Below are positions 11,825-25,105 of a stretch of 64,000 nucleotides of DNA, one piece after another. This DNA comes from Dactylis glomerata. Taxonomy: Eukaryota > Streptophyta > Magnoliopsida > Poales > Poaceae. Below the pieces are notes generated by a model. The model was not told where the DNA came from. It did no database searches and saw only the letters and a program-made list of their open reading frames with translations. The stretch's first letter is position 1. Each line of letters opens with the position of its first letter. The position numbers were made by a program, and so were the translations under genes. The stretch covers positions 574,990 to 638,989 of the forward strand of contig QXEO01000340.1 in assembly GCA_007115705.1 (NCBI GenBank). The letters are read 5' to 3'.

Positions 11825-12507
11825 CTGCGAGCCACTCCAACTTAGGCACACCCGGATGGAATATAGTTTTATAAATTGAATGCCTTTCTTCCACCATAAA
11901 ATGATAAAGAATATATTACAATAGGTAGTTTAGTTATCTTACCATGTTGATGTTTATGTATGTGCCAAACGGGCCAACACATACATGAGTTTTAAGACTT
12001 CAAAAAGTTTGTTCCAAGGCCAGTTGGAAGGTACTTGATAAGATTGGCCCAATGTACACGGATGGAAAACACAGGGAATAAGTAATACAAGTGGAAGACG
12101 ATGAACACAATGGGAAAGAAGGTGGAATTCAAAACCAAGTAAAGGGATGACTAGATAATCATACAAGTATTCAACTCTGAATCTTGAATAAAAGTCCAAT
12201 AGACTATTAATGAAAGTAAATTCCTCTTATTATTCGGTCCATTCATCTTGTAAAACCCTATGAAGGAAGATTTACAAGAAGGTATCTTGGAGTCACTCTA
12301 CTAGGGGAGAGGTCTTGGTCACTCCACAAGGGGAGGATCTTGAAATCCACATGCTATTTTGGGGGAGCAAAGCTCTAGTTCCATATCATCAATCCATCTC
12401 TGATCTAAGGAGGGAGGGAGGTATATATTGTTAGAGGGTGAAGGGGTGTGTGAGAGAATAATATACATGGGTTAAGGACCAATTTATGCATGCTTGCAAG
12501 GAACTAA

Positions 12508-12800
12508 AGAGTCTGGCGGTTTTGGTGCTGAATAGTCTAACAGTTTTGATACCGAGTAGTCCGCCACCTAGGATATCTCAAGTGGTTGGATCACGAGCAT
12601 CTACATCACGACGTTTTCTTAAGGTGCCGGTTAGTCCATGGCTCCACGCAAATAGTCCAGTGGCTTGACTGTACAAAGACAGAAGAGGGAGGGACATGTG
12701 TCGGACATGTTCAACGATTCTCGGCTCAGCGGGTCTCCAACATCGGATAGTATGGCTGTTTTGGCATTGGATAGTCCGACTGTTTTGGCGCGGGACATTC
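12508..12800. repeat. Dispersed short repeats around GTTTTGG
   Basis: Units close to AATAGTCYGRCNGTTTTGGNG occur around 12510, 12535, 12745 and 12770. Such arrays are common in subterminal regions of DNA transposons, but I found no matching termini. Confidence 0.45.
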
Positions 12801-14039
12801 AGCGGCTCGAGATAACTTCTCCCTTTCTTTTCTTGTTTTTGAGGCTTGCTTTCTCCCTTCTTAGTTCCAGTTTCCCCCATCACTTGTAGTGGATCTTGGG
12901 GTTCACGCTTGAGCACACAGAGGGTGTTCAGTTGGGCTAGCAAGCCATGCATAGGAGAATAACTATTACACATTTTAAACAATTGATTCGCCCAGGCTTG
13001 TAGGGCCTTAGTTCGAGCTCTTGTCATAGGGAACAATGGGTGAAGTCAAACTAGTTGATGACGTTTGTGACCATGATTGGTGTATTGTATTAGTACTCTT
13101 ATTCACACGGAACAACTTGAAAAACAACAAGGTCGATCCAAATACCTACTCGGGATGCCACAAAGACTCAACCATATGACAACGAGACATTCATTCAGAA
13201 GGAAGGCGACTACCGTCTATGGACGACTTTAAAAGATGGAAATGAGGCCTTCCATCAACGAGTAAGCTCTTTAGATCTATGGGAGCACAAGTTATTGAAG
13301 CAATCTTCATCATCTAGAAGACATATCAATCTAGTAAAGAATGCCTATTTTGACCACCATGGGATCATTGAGTTCATCCACCTGAACTCGATGGGTACAC
13401 CATAATAATCTCTTCTACATCAACCCCAATCATGGGTACGGTTGTAACCCATACAAGCGGTCCAAAACTGGGTACAAGTCACTGCTTGTAGCATTTGGTG
13501 GACGATGCCATTATGACCAAACAAAAGGAAGAACTCTCACAAGTAAGCTCGCGAGGTATCTAAACCCCCAACATTTTGTCCCTCGACAAGACAAGTCATC
13601 CTAGGCAAGAATTACAAGACATCCCTAGTAGATCTTTGTGTTGTTATTCAGAGAAAAGATCGCATCCACGTAGAATATAGTTTGGTAATTCAAACACTTT
13701 TATTCCTCTGTAAAAGGAAAAGAAATCATTGTAAGATGGAGTTATGAGACAAGCCCGTACCTGAGTACAAATTGGTATGCAAATAAAACGTAGCGATGTA
13801 GCCAAGCAGGAACTCGTGTGGATGTCACGATCATTATCTTCTGGTTGCCTAGACGAACGCAATCTACATAAACCTTTCTTTGCATGACCTCTTCACATTG
13901 CGGAATTGAAATCATCATTCACTAAATCTAGAGGATCCAAGTAGGGAAAAGAGGGCAGGTAAGAAAGAAAGTCGTACGTTGGGTATGGAGGAGCGACCAA
14001 TGGGATCTTGGGGAGGCGGTGACGTAGAGAACTTATTAA

Positions 14040-14085
14040 TGGTGGTGGTGGAGGGGGAGGGGGGGGGGGGGGGGGGTAGGAGGGG
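14040..14085. repeat. G-rich low-complexity run
   Basis: GGT triplets followed by a run of 18 G (14059-14076). Assembly length here is unreliable and the strand could form G-quadruplex. Confidence 0.9.
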
Positions 14086-14248
14086 TGACTGCGTGAGAGA
14101 ATGCGCCAGCAATTGAAACCTCACGCTCAGTGTTTGTGCATATGTGCGCCATTATTTTTTCGATTTTATTTGTACGATTTCTTCTTTTATATTTTCCTGT
14201 GTGTTTTGCAGGGGTGGGACACGATGACAATTTTTTATATATGTAGTA

Positions 14249-14345
14249 CTCCCTTTGTCCTTATGTTGCGTATATTTTTAATCAAAGTCAAACTTTATTA
14301 GTAAGTTTGATCAAGTATACAGTAAACTATATTAACTTCTGCAAT
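14249..14345. mobile_element. Possible Stowaway-like MITE remnant upstream of BUB3
   Basis: TA followed by CTCCCTTTGTCCTTATG resembles the Stowaway terminus, and an internal AGTCAAACTTTATTAGTAAG follows. The opposite terminus is not clear, so this may be a truncated copy. Confidence 0.35.
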
Positions 14346-14774
14346 GCCAAATCAATATTTAGAATCATCAAGAAATATATACTTTCAACTCTATAACCGA
14401 AATCCGAACAAAAGAGAGAAGAAGATATGTACACCATTTCGACGGCCCGGACCGGCCCGGCCCAGTTGGAGCACGAAGACGCCTTGCCTCAGCCCACGCC
14501 GAAAGGCAATGGCGGAGTCCACGCTCTGCCCCGCCGCCCCGAATGGTATCTTCTCCTCCCATTGCTCCCTCTTTCCTCCCGTTCCCGTCCGCCGAGTCCA
14601 AAATTCCCGTGCTTTCCGTTTTTAAACCTTGCGCTCCCCGTCGTCGCCTCTGCCACCGCCCTCCTCCCTCCCCCCGCTTGCGGATTTCAAATTTCGAATC
14701 CAACCCCCGAATCCTCCGCCGCGGACCCAAACGCCTGACCCGATTTCTCCTCCTCCCCCCTCCCCCCTCGCACC

Positions 14775-17700
14775 ATGAGTGACGCATCCGGCGCAACGGC
14801 CTCAGCAGCCATGGGCAGCGGCAGGGAGCTCGCCAACCCGCCCTCCGACGGCATCTCCAACCTCCGCTTCTCCAACCACAGCGACCACCTCCTCGTTTCC
14901 TCCTGGGACAAGGTCAGCCACGGCGCACCCGCCCTCCTCTTCTCAATCCCCTCCCTCCGGCCCTCAACTCGTAATGATAATAAACCCTAGCTGCCTGATC
15001 TGCTTGATCTGACCTGGTCTCGCTGCCTGCGCTCTGATCCAGACGGTGAGGCTGTACGACGCCGACGCCAACGTGCTCAAGGGGGAGTTCGCGCACCCCG
15101 GGCCCGTCCTCGACTGCTGCTTCCACGACGACTCCTCCGGGTTTAGCGCTGGCGCCGACCACACCGTGCGGAGGTGAGCGTTTCTCATTTCCTCTCTGTA
15201 TCCCGCACCGCACCCTTGTTTGCCTTGGATTTGTCGAATCGGCAGAAGGGTTTCCAGAGGGTGATATCAGCTTTCAGTTTTCACTTTCAGTGATATATAT
15301 GTTGTCCCGGAGGGTGACAGGCTCCACACGTTAGAACAGGGTGATAGATTCGATACATGAAGTTATATCAGCTTTCATTTTTTTCACTTTTAGTGAACTC
15401 ACTGCATGGACTGACCAAATCACAGCGAATTGGGATGCAAGTGATTACCAGTAATACTCAAATTGCAAGATAGCACAGTAGACGAGTTCTCTATGTAGTG
15501 AATAATAAATTATGAGTGAATAACCAGGTCACATCAAATTGGCGTGCAAGTGATTCAAGTGATATGTTAGCCGTTTCTACTATTTTGCAGGGTTGCTGTT
15601 AGTTCAGGGTCCTAGCTAGACTGATAGAGTCAATTTTTTGTAAATTGAATGCTGCAGGCAAGACCAACAAGCAATATGCCACATTGCTAAGCTGAATGTT
15701 GCTAGTAAACTGAGCTTTGTAGATTCAGAATTAGTTTTTTGTTGATTTTCCCTTATGTACTTACCAGATATCTCCAGATTTAATATTACTAACAAGAATA
15801 TGCTCAAATGGCTGTATCAGATTAGCATTTACTTCATCAAAAGAGGATATTCTGGGGCGTCATGATGGTCCAGTGCGCTGTGTGGAGTACTCTTATGCTG
15901 CAGGTACCTGTACATTGTACACGCATTCCTATTGAATTGCTTTTGCATTTATAGTTTTCCATAGGAACTTGGGTGCAGCTTGATGCAGTTGAACCAAAGG
16001 TCATTATTGTAGTAATAATCATATCATCATTAAGAATGCAGTTGATTTTTTCAGAAGTCGTCACTACATAAAGCACATAGCCATTGAACTTATGTTTATT
16101 GTTAAGGACGGTCTAAAAATTTGATTTTTTTACTCACAAGTCTAATCTCGCATTGCATATAAGAAACCAATACTTTATAACTTCATTTTGGTTTGCTGCT
16201 AGAATTTGGTATACCCCAATGTAATAGACCTGTTGGCTGGCTTGTTACCAGTGTCTTATCCATTTGGGTGGAAGTTTAGGCGGATGCTCAGATCATAGCA
16301 CTGTTTGTGATACCTATGATTTCCTTCTGCTAGATAGTCATGTCTACTTGGCTCAGACGCTCAGTACTCATTTTATATTTTGTATTGCGTGTTGGGAGTA
16401 TTGATAGGTATCTGTTCGTTTTGAATTGCCATACATGTATTTTAGTATGCCAGTTTAACATCTATTGGCCTTAATTTAATGAATGCTGTAGATTGATGCA
16501 TTATTATTCTTTTGGGACAACTCACATGAGAGTTGTTATCTGTATGCATTCCACGTTAGTAGATAAATCTCTTCCCCTGGACATACAAGTTACCGATGTA
16601 GATTAAACTAGTATCCTAAACTAAAGATGCTCCTTTCTTAAAGAAAGCTTGAGGGAGAGAAAAGGAGAGTAAATTTCACAAACCTGCAGGTATAATAAGC
16701 TGTTTCATAAAACCAGAAGTACTTTTGCAATTTGTATTAAACTGATTCTTAAACCTGTAGTTCCTTGCTATAGTTTGTGATATTTTGCTTTAAATGGTTG
16801 TGGGGTACATGGACTGTGGATTATTAGTAAGTACTTCATTTGGATGATTGAATAGAAACAATCTTAACAGTAGTTAAAAGAGAAACTACAACAAAATCTT
16901 GACATGAATTAACTTTCTCCATCTAGAGTTCTAATTTGCTAATCTCTAGTCCATAGTTCCTCTTTCCTTCCCCTGCTTTATTCTTCCCAAATACCAACCA
17001 ATCATCCGTATGAAGTAGCCAAAACCCGGCCAAATCCTTACATGTGTGTCAGTACCATTTACAGCAAATTCACTCAAAACTGAAAAGTAAATATTAAAAT
17101 AAGTGAACAAACTTCTTGTGTTTGAACATGTAAATGCTGGTACCAGATGATTTAACTCAAATAGACAGGCCATTGAAATTCTACTTTTGTTAAGCCTTTG
17201 ATACTTCAAAAGGGTAACTGGGTAAGAACCATTGTCCCAGGCACATATCGATGATTGCAAGACTGACTGGACTTTGTTTCTTTCAGATAGCTAAATGTTG
17301 TTCATGATGTGCAAATATTTGCCAGTTCTGTCCAACATTGTTTAAAAAAGTTTCCAAAATATACTATCTGTCTAGTCTGAGGTGACTCAACAGAATGATA
17401 ATCTGACTTTCGTTGTGTATATTTATCCATTCAGGACAAGTGATCACTGGCAGCTGGGATAAAACAATCAAATGCTGGGATCCAAGAGGAGTAAGTGGAC
17501 CAGAGCGTACACTTGTTGGAACATATGCTCAACCAGAGCGTGTATATTCTATGTCATTGGTAGGAAACAGGTTGGTTGTTGCAACAGCAGGAAGGCATGT
17601 CAATATTTATGATTTGCGAAATATGTCTCAACCTGAGCAAAAAAGGGACTCATCTTTGAAATATCAAACACGCTGTGTTCGATGTTTTCCCAACGGAACA

Positions 17701-20657
17701 GGTAACTTGTTCTCACTCTTTACTAGGTGCACTACATTGCTGCATGTTTCCCCTTGTCATCCTGATTTCAACCATCACAAGAAACATTGCATAGATTATT
17801 GTAATATGTGGACATCAATATGGTTGCTTTTGATAAACCATGACATTGGTGCTTTCTTCTAAAAGCGCCTTGTGTAGATCTCTTGTTGTGCTTGATCTTC
17901 TATGTAGGTTACAAAACATATTCTTTTCAGTGGACACATGAGAAAAATCATTAATCTGAAAGCATAAGGTCTTTGGTCTGTAGATTTTTATTTCAGTCGT
18001 ATGTAATATGCTCCTCCAGACAGGATGGTAATCTTCATGTGCTGTGCTTAACCTCATACAAAAGAAAATGCGTATGCCTACAATGGTATAAAATTGTTGC
18101 TATGTAGTGCTGGTGCATTATTTTAAACTTTACAAAGCAGGCTTTCAAGTACTAAAATTTGTCTACAAATGTATAAATGAACTATGTGGTATACGGATAG
18201 TGCTGCTGGAGGAAAACATAGCAGCTGCATTTTGAACATTACCAAGTACCAACACATACGTGCGTGCACCCATCAGTATGCTTAGCAGAGTAGTGGACTA
18301 ACTGCTGATTAATTTGTGCTTCAACCAGCCTTGATTTGGACCAATCTCGTCCTTCAAATTTTTGTTAATATATATGTTTTTTCCTTGTTAATCTTCTGTA
18401 ATCCTACTTGCTTCAGGGTATGCTCTAAGTTCTGTTGAAGGACGAGTTTCTATGGAGTTCTTCGATCTTGGGGAGTCTGCACAATCTAAAAAGTATGTAT
18501 TCTACATTTAAGGTTCAAAACATCTGCTTGGGTATTGTAATTATTTTATGCATCCCACTTGGTGATATTGTTTCTTGGAGTATACCGCAGAAAGTAATGG
18601 ATGAACTTCTTTAGTTTCCATCACTTGCAAATGTATTTGATTATAGCTTAATATTTTATCATCCTTTCACTTGTCATAGTTCAAACAATATCTAGATGAT
18701 ACTGTGGAAACCACTTTGGTTTGGGTCTCAAATTCAACATCGACATAAAAAAACTTGGGAGTTAAAACATGTTGTACTCCCTCTGTCCGTAAGATGTCGA
18801 AGATTTGTCAAAATTAGGATGTATCTAGACGCGGTTTAGTGTATAGATTCATCCAAATTTAGACAAATCTTTGACATCCTTTTGGGGATGGAGAGAGTAT
18901 TTTACTACCTGGCTCCCAAACTCAAATGGTGTTTGAAACATCTTATTGGAACTTCACTTTGGATACTCCCCTTAATTTATCCCCTTCATTTAGATTTATT
19001 ATCTACAGATTTCTCATTTTCAACCTTGTGTTACCTCCCAGTTTTTGTTCAGTTTCTTTATTACAGCAGGAACCAAACTGTGGTTGAGTAGGCCTGGGTG
19101 CTATACTTGAGTTTCTTCCTCTACCTAAACTTCCATTTTGTGACAGCATTAGCTGCGTTTTAGTCTCTTAATTTTTTTCCTAGGAGCTCTAGCATTCCGT
19201 CCATGGTTTTTAAGGCATCCGTAAGGTTGCCTAGGCATCAAAGCTCCCTCCCTCCGCTTTGTAAAAACAGCCGCTTTGGGCGCCTGCGCCTAAAGCGTCC
19301 GCTTAGGCGTCGCCTAGGCATCAGAGAGCCCCTGTTTTGCCTTAGGACGCCTTACCACTTTAAAAACCATGATTCCGTCACAAGAGGGGTTGTCAGGCAG
19401 ACAGGTCCCAGCCACCAGGTACGACCTGGGTAGATGGCGGTGTGCTCAACACACTCTTACTCCTTACCGCTTTAAAAACCATGATTCCGACACAAGAGGG
19501 GTTGTCAGGCAGACAGGTCCCAGCCACCAGGTACGACCTGGGTAGATGGCGGTGTGCTCAACACACTCGGCAAACCAAGTGAGATCAGGACCCCTTTTAT
19601 ATTGGAAATGCAGAATACTTAAAAGAGTTGTCAAGAATGTTATCTCTCGTAGTAACATAAATTACATGGCTCCAACTTGGATTGTCTTGCTTAGAGTTTT
19701 CACTTTTTGAAATTGAGCTTTTTGTTGGTAAAGTTGGTATAGTGATCTTGATATTTCATATGATCACACATTATTGAAGTTTGCAAACTCATGTCCTACC
19801 ATTCTAATGCAAAACTGGCAGAAAATGATATAACCAAACACTATAAACTGACTTGTAGTGTGCATAGTCAATCACTCTGCAGTGTTCACTCTTTTCCTTC
19901 GAAGTGGCTAAGCTCGAAGACACAATCTGCTTATGTTCCCATGTAACCTACACTGAGCCGTGGTGGTGTCCAGTTTAAAATATTCTTTTACTCATCATCA
20001 CTGGTTAATTTCTTTCAGGTATGCTTTCAAGTGTCACCGGAAATCTGAGTCTGGCAGGGATACTGTTTATCCTGTCAATGCAATTGCCTTCCATCCAATG
20101 TAAATTTGTGTGTTTAATTATCCTGCTGAGTTCTCATAGGTTTATTTGTTATGAAATTCCTTAATAATATTTTTATTGTCTGCAGATATGGTACATTTGC
20201 CACTGGAGGGTGTGATGGATTTGTAAATGTATGGGATGGCACAAACAAGAAAAGATTATATCAGGTAACTGAGAGTTCTGCTTCTTGGAAAATGTGAGTA
20301 TCTGAAGTGGTGGTCCGTGTGTTCATGAACTTGTACTTTGATTGCAGTACTCGAAGTATGCTTCAAGCATTGCTGCTCTGTCGTTCAGTAAAGATGGACA
20401 TCTGCTGGCTGTGGCATCAAGCTACACTTATGAAGAGGGAGAGAAATCGTAAGACTGAAACTTGCTTGCATATTTTCTGTCACCACTCACTAACAAGAAC
20501 GTAATAATTTTTTACGAGGGATCTTTTTTATTGATGGAAGTTGACCTGTTTGTTCTCTCTTGCACTTTTCAGCCACGAGCCTGATTCAATATTTATCCGA
20601 GGGGTAAATGAAGTGGAGGTAAAGCCGAAGCCCAAAGCATTGGCTGCACCCCAGTAG
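14775..20657 (+). CDS. BUB3: Mitotic checkpoint protein BUB3, nine exons
   Basis: WD40 protein of the spindle assembly checkpoint. In eukaryotes BUB3 binds BUB1/BUBR1-type proteins and recruits them to unattached kinetochores. Exons: 14775-14912, 15043-15173, 15821-15903, 17435-17701, 18417-18492, 20019-20099, 20186-20264, 20348-20448, 20573-20657, all with GT-AG borders and consistent phase. They total 1041 nt for 346 aa, close to the usual size. WD-type landmarks include SSWDK...VRLYD (about residues 42-51), GSWDKTIKCWD (about 122-132) and FVNVWDG. The final exon encodes a K/P-rich tail ending KPKALAAPQ. The ATG sits in a good context after a GC-rich leader. No stop or frameshift is present, so the gene looks functional. 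I saw no clear TATA box. Intron 5 carries a MITE and a fold-back repeat. Confidence 0.95.
18777..18897. mobile_element. Stowaway MITE in BUB3 intron 5
   Basis: 121 bp flanked by TA (18775-18776 and 18898-18899), with ends CTCCCTCTGTCC and GGGATGGAGAGAG as imperfect inverted repeats. Non-autonomous, of the Tc1/Mariner type. Confidence 0.85.
19202..19371. repeat. Fold-back (inverted-repeat) element in BUB3 intron 5
   Basis: Starts CATGGTTTTTAAGGC and ends ACTTTAAAAACCATG. Internal GCCTAGGC-rich segments are also partly palindromic. It resembles a common short inverted-repeat element of grasses, but I cannot name the family. Confidence 0.65.
19350..19568. repeat. Direct duplication of about 110 bp
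   Basis: The block from CCTTACCACTTTAAAAACC (19350) to CAACACACTC (19456) is repeated almost exactly at 19462-19568. The first unit overlaps the right arm of the fold-back element. Confidence 0.85.
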
Positions 20658-23261
20658 AGTATACTCTCTGGGAGAGAAGCATTATACATGCGAGACAATT
20701 TTTTTACTTTTCTTTTTAGGGTCAATTGCATTAGTTGACGGAAAACCATCTTTATGTTGGCGTGAAATGTCAGTATCCTAATCTGACCACTTCTCTATGT
20801 TCTATTTTCGCATGTGATGTCTAGAAAAAACTGCTTATGTGGTCATAGTACCGTTCATTGTATATTTCGATACCAGATCATCTTAAGCTTAACTGATTTA
20901 CTTTTGCAGCTTTGAGCTTGTTTGAATGGACGAAAAAGGATAAATCTGCCACATTTGTGTGACGCTTTGTTGACTTGTGCTAATTGGACCAGATGATGCC
21001 TCAAATCCGAGTACCGTGTATAACTGTTAATAGGGGTTGTTGTCACATGGCAATACGCAAACTTAGAGCTCGCTTGAGCAGACACGTGCACGGAAAGCAT
21101 TAATCATTTTACTCCTTATTTACCACAAACGGGTCAACGTGGAAATATCTTGAACGATTTGAATCCAACAGAAGAATCCTACTTGACCCTCCCTTATTAT
21201 ACGATAGGAATATTTGGAGCTCGCTACTTTTGTTTTACATTGCTTGGTATGTTTCCTTGTGATCCCCTGAGTTTTATTATTAGTGATATAATAAATGATG
21301 TAACCCCAAATGTTTTTCAAAACGGCACCTTTCCATATCATCGGAGTCATGATCCTGGTTTATGCGGTAGTGTAGCTCTGGAGATTCCCATAGGTTCTGT
21401 TTTTTTTTTAAATAATGCCTTTGTCGGCGTAGCGTAGGAGATTCAGATTGGCAACTTTCCACATCGTTTGAATCATGATCCTGGTTTGTATGGTACTGTA
21501 ACGTACTATTGTTTGTGCAATAGTTTTTTGCATGTTTTGGAAGTCACCATTTCCTTCAGTGATGTATTAACATCTTATAAAATCACCACGTTTTGAAAAT
21601 ACCAATATAGCAAAAATAAGTTGGTATGCGCCAAATCCCGATTGTTATAGCAAATCCACGAGAAAAAAAATCACCACATGTGTGCAACAAGGAGAACAAC
21701 ACTGGCAGTAGTACAATACGTTTGCAGCATGAATGGAACATTTGCAACAGACAACCAGAGTCGTTGTGGCATATCACTCAAGTGCTTGCAGCAAAGCACA
21801 AAGAAGTTTGCAACATGTCACACAAACGTATGTAGCATCTAAAATCTGCTAAATTACTAACCATAACTTGAAGCACCGACACATTGCAACGCCAGGCTCG
21901 CCACAGCCATGGCGCTGGATCCGACCACTCGAAATATAGCATTAGGCCCAACCTCTTCTCGATCTTGGCACCATGATCAACCCCAAATTGGAGCTCTCAC
22001 AGTGGGCATATCCATGGGGATACGACGCCAAGCTCTACCATGGGCTAGCCTATATTTCTAGCAGCGGACTGTGATGCTTTGGAACGATGCTCGATGCTAG
22101 GATAGGTGTAGTCGCTCGGTTGGCCTATCCACAATAATGGCTGACTCACCAAACATATGCTTACGCAATCCTTGACATACTATTTGCCATGGAACCGTTA
22201 ACAACCTACATCTGTTTTTTGTGTTAGGAAATGTTTTCTTCAATGTTAGATTGTGTGTTAGTGAATCTTTAGGATAGGACAAATGGTGGCGTAGTTTTAG
22301 ATTATCCCATAGGTTTCCAGCAGCTTAGCACACACCCAAAAATTGAACGGCAATCGACGCACGTTGGATGTAAAAAGGCATAATTTTTCAGTAAGTATCC
22401 CGGTCTTCCCAATCTCACATCTCTCTAGCACGACACCCGCACCCCGGCCTAAGGCTCATGTGGCGCCGTTATCCCTGCCCACTGATTTGCTAGCACCGCC
22501 ATCTCTCCCACCACTAGCACCGCATCACGAAGTTGTCCTCAATCCTATGGCCCATGATCCAAGCTGCGCTCTGTCGAGGAGCCAACCCAAAGTATACAAG
22601 TGAGGAGCCACTATGTCCTCCATCTTCTTTATCTAATGATGCCTCTCCGTCGCCCCTTGTCCTTCCTTACCCGCAAATCTGGTCACTGAAATTAATCTCT
22701 CCCTAATCTTGAACTTGCCATCTTCTTGTGCTCTCCCTAATCTTGACTCTTGCAGCTTCACACATCTCTTTACCGTCTTCATTGTTATGCCCGTACAGTC
22801 AGTATGACCACATAGGAAATATGCAGTGCTCCTTCTTTGCCCTGCTATGTTTTGCCACCGCCATTGCTCGACCCCCGCACTCGGTTCGCACATATGTGCC
22901 AATGCTATTGCGGTCCTCGCACACGGTTCACACCATACTCCTCTTGTACTTGCGTACAATAGCTTCTCCTTCTACTGGTTGCACATCTCCTCGCTTTACG
23001 GTAGCTCGTATAGTAGCACGCTGATTAGCTGTTCTTACCACCATAGCAGTTCTTACCACCACAACTGTTCTTACCACCGTCCGCCTTCGGATCACCGAAC
23101 CCACGCTGGCCGCAACCAGGACGCACCACGAGGACATGGACACAACTCATGGAACACCATGCATACCTCAACTATGATGCGCTTCAACTGCAACTTCTCT
23201 TCACAGGGACAATCACTTGGACACAACGACGACTCACGGACTTGACGCCGACAATGACTGA
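20658..23261. other. BUB3 3' UTR and intergenic region
   Basis: The first few hundred bases are the likely 3' UTR. Beyond that I see no gene. A diverged pair of about 60-bp similar blocks lies at 21320-21490 (ATCATGATCCTGGTTT shared). The last part, from about 23090, is the continuation of the minus-strand LTR element into which element B inserted. Confidence 0.6.
23092..23261 (-). mobile_element. Left-hand continuation of the minus-strand element that hosts element B
   Basis: Read on the minus strand, the frame open in 50259-50022 continues without a stop into 23261-23092 once element B and one copy of its TSD are ignored, for about 135 codons in total. This supports both the TSD and the identity of the target. 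The protein is not recognised, and no second LTR was found to the left. Confidence 0.6.
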
Positions 23262-23266
23262 ACGTG
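23262..23266. repeat. Target-site duplication of element B, left
   Basis: ACGTG directly before the 5' LTR. It is repeated at 50022-50026 directly after the 3' LTR. Confidence 0.9.
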
Positions 23267-24920
23267 TGATACGTCTTAAACGTATCTATAATTTTTGATG
23301 CTCCATGCTTGTTTATACACCATTTGCTTTGTGTTTTGTTACACTTCGTGACGTTTTTATGCATTTTTTAGAACTAACCTATTAACGAGACGCCACAATG
23401 CTAGTTCCCTGTTTTTGCTGTATTTGTGTTTCAGAAAAACTACACTAGAAATATTCTCGGAATTGGACGAAACAAAAGCCAGAATTCCTATTTTTCCCGA
23501 CACGAGACGAAGTCCGAAGATGAGACGGAGGGGCACCAGAGGGCGGCCGCACCACCCCATGGCGCGGGCCAACTCCTGGCCGCGCCATGGCATGGTGTGG
23601 GCCCCTGGCCCACTCCCTGACGCCCTCCTTCCGCCTATATATTTCCCTTGACGGGAAAACCTAAGAGACCCGATCAATTTTCCACAAAACCTACTGCAAG
23701 CCGCCGCCGTCGTCGACGCGAGATCGGGAGGGTCCAGAAGCTCTTCCCGGCACCCTGCCGGAGAGGGGAATCACTGCCGGAGGCCTTCTTCATCACCATG
23801 GTCGCCTCCGGAGTGATGTGTGAGTAGTCTACCTAGACTACGGGTCCATAGCAGTAGCTATATGGTTGTCATCTCCACCATGTGCTTCATGTTTAGATCT
23901 TGTGAGCTGCCTATCATGATCAAGATCATCGTTGTGTAATTCTACATGTTGTGTTTGTTGGGATTCGATGAATATTGGTACTTTGTCAAGTTGATGTGCT
24001 GAATATTATCTTTATGTTATCTCTATGTTGTTTATGATCTTGCATGCTCTCCGTTGCTAGTAGATATCTTGGCTGAGTAGATGCTAGTGACTCCAAGAGG
24101 GAGTATTTATGCTCGATAGTTGGTTTATGCCTCTAGTAATCTGGGGGAGTGATAGAAACCTCTAAGGTTGTAGATGTGCTGTTGCCACTAGGGAGAAAAC
24201 AACAATCTTGTGTTCAAGGATATTTGCATTGTTTACATTACGCACTTTGCTTAAGGCGATAATCTGTTGCTTGCAACTTAATATCCGATGGTTGCTCGGA
24301 CGACATCCAGAGGGTGGATTATTAGTCATAGATGCAGTTGGATTACGGTCTATGTATTTTGCCGTAATGCCCATAGTGAATCTCATAGTGATCCTCATGA
24401 CATTTGTACGCTATCTTTATTCTAGCAATTGCCCAACTGTAATTTATTTACCCAGCAGATTGTTATTTATCTTATGGAGAGACACCACTAGTGAACTGTG
24501 GACCCTGGTCTATTCTTTTACATTGCTATTACTATTTTCCTTTTACTCGTTTTATTTACATTCCTGCAAGCTACTACCTTTTACCACTCGATACGCTCAA
24601 TCCTTTGTTTACAGCAAACCGGTGAGATTGATAACCTCACTGTGAGTTGGGACAAAGTACTTGGTTGTGTTGTGTTCATGTTCCATGTTGCTGCTGGTGC
24701 AAAGCTACACGCCGACAAGTTTTTTGGCGCCATTGTCCGGAGTGTCGCAAAGCTAGCGGGCATCAACCTTCGGAAGTTTGGTTCTTTCTCCTACTGGTTC
24801 GATAAACCTTGGTTTCACAACTGAGGGAAGACTTGCTGCTGTGCTCATCATAACCTTCTCTTGGGGTTTCCAACTGGGCGGTTATATATATATAATTACT
24901 ACATCAACACCGCACCACCA
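23267..24920 (+). repeat. 5' LTR of element B
   Basis: 1654 bp, TGATACGTCTTA... to ...ACCACCA. TATA-like TATATAT at 23636-23642. A short TA-repeat lies near the end. Confidence 0.93.
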
Positions 24921-24930
24921 ACAAGTTTTC

Positions 24931-24948
24931 TGGCGCCGTTGCCGGGGA
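24931..24948 (+). other. Primer-binding site of element B, tRNA-Asp type
   Basis: TGGCGCCGTTGCCGGGGA, a perfect match to the tRNA-Asp 3' complement, 10 bases after the LTR. Confidence 0.85.
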
Positions 24949-25105
24949 GAAAGAAGATTTCTGCAAGGGGAGTCTCTCACTTTCAACCTTTTACTTTGTT
25001 ATTGTTTTGCTTTACTTTATTTTTGCTTGCATATTTTTATCAAAAATACAAAAAAATTAGTTCCTTTGATAGTTGGTATTCCGTTACTTTTACTTTTAGT
25101 TCATT

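Larger units (their letters stand above)
11039..14246. other. Intergenic region, no gene recognised
   Basis: 3.2 kb with only short unconserved ORFs. It contains a 142-bp tandem duplication (11541-11824), a stretch of short GTTTTGG-containing repeats (12508-12800) and an 18-base G run (14059-14076). I recognise no coding domain. Confidence 0.6.

Noticed and set aside
14368..14911. Minus-strand ORFs over the BUB3 leader and exon 1
   Set aside because: Shadows of GC-rich plus-strand sequence. The plus strand has a conserved, correctly spliced gene.
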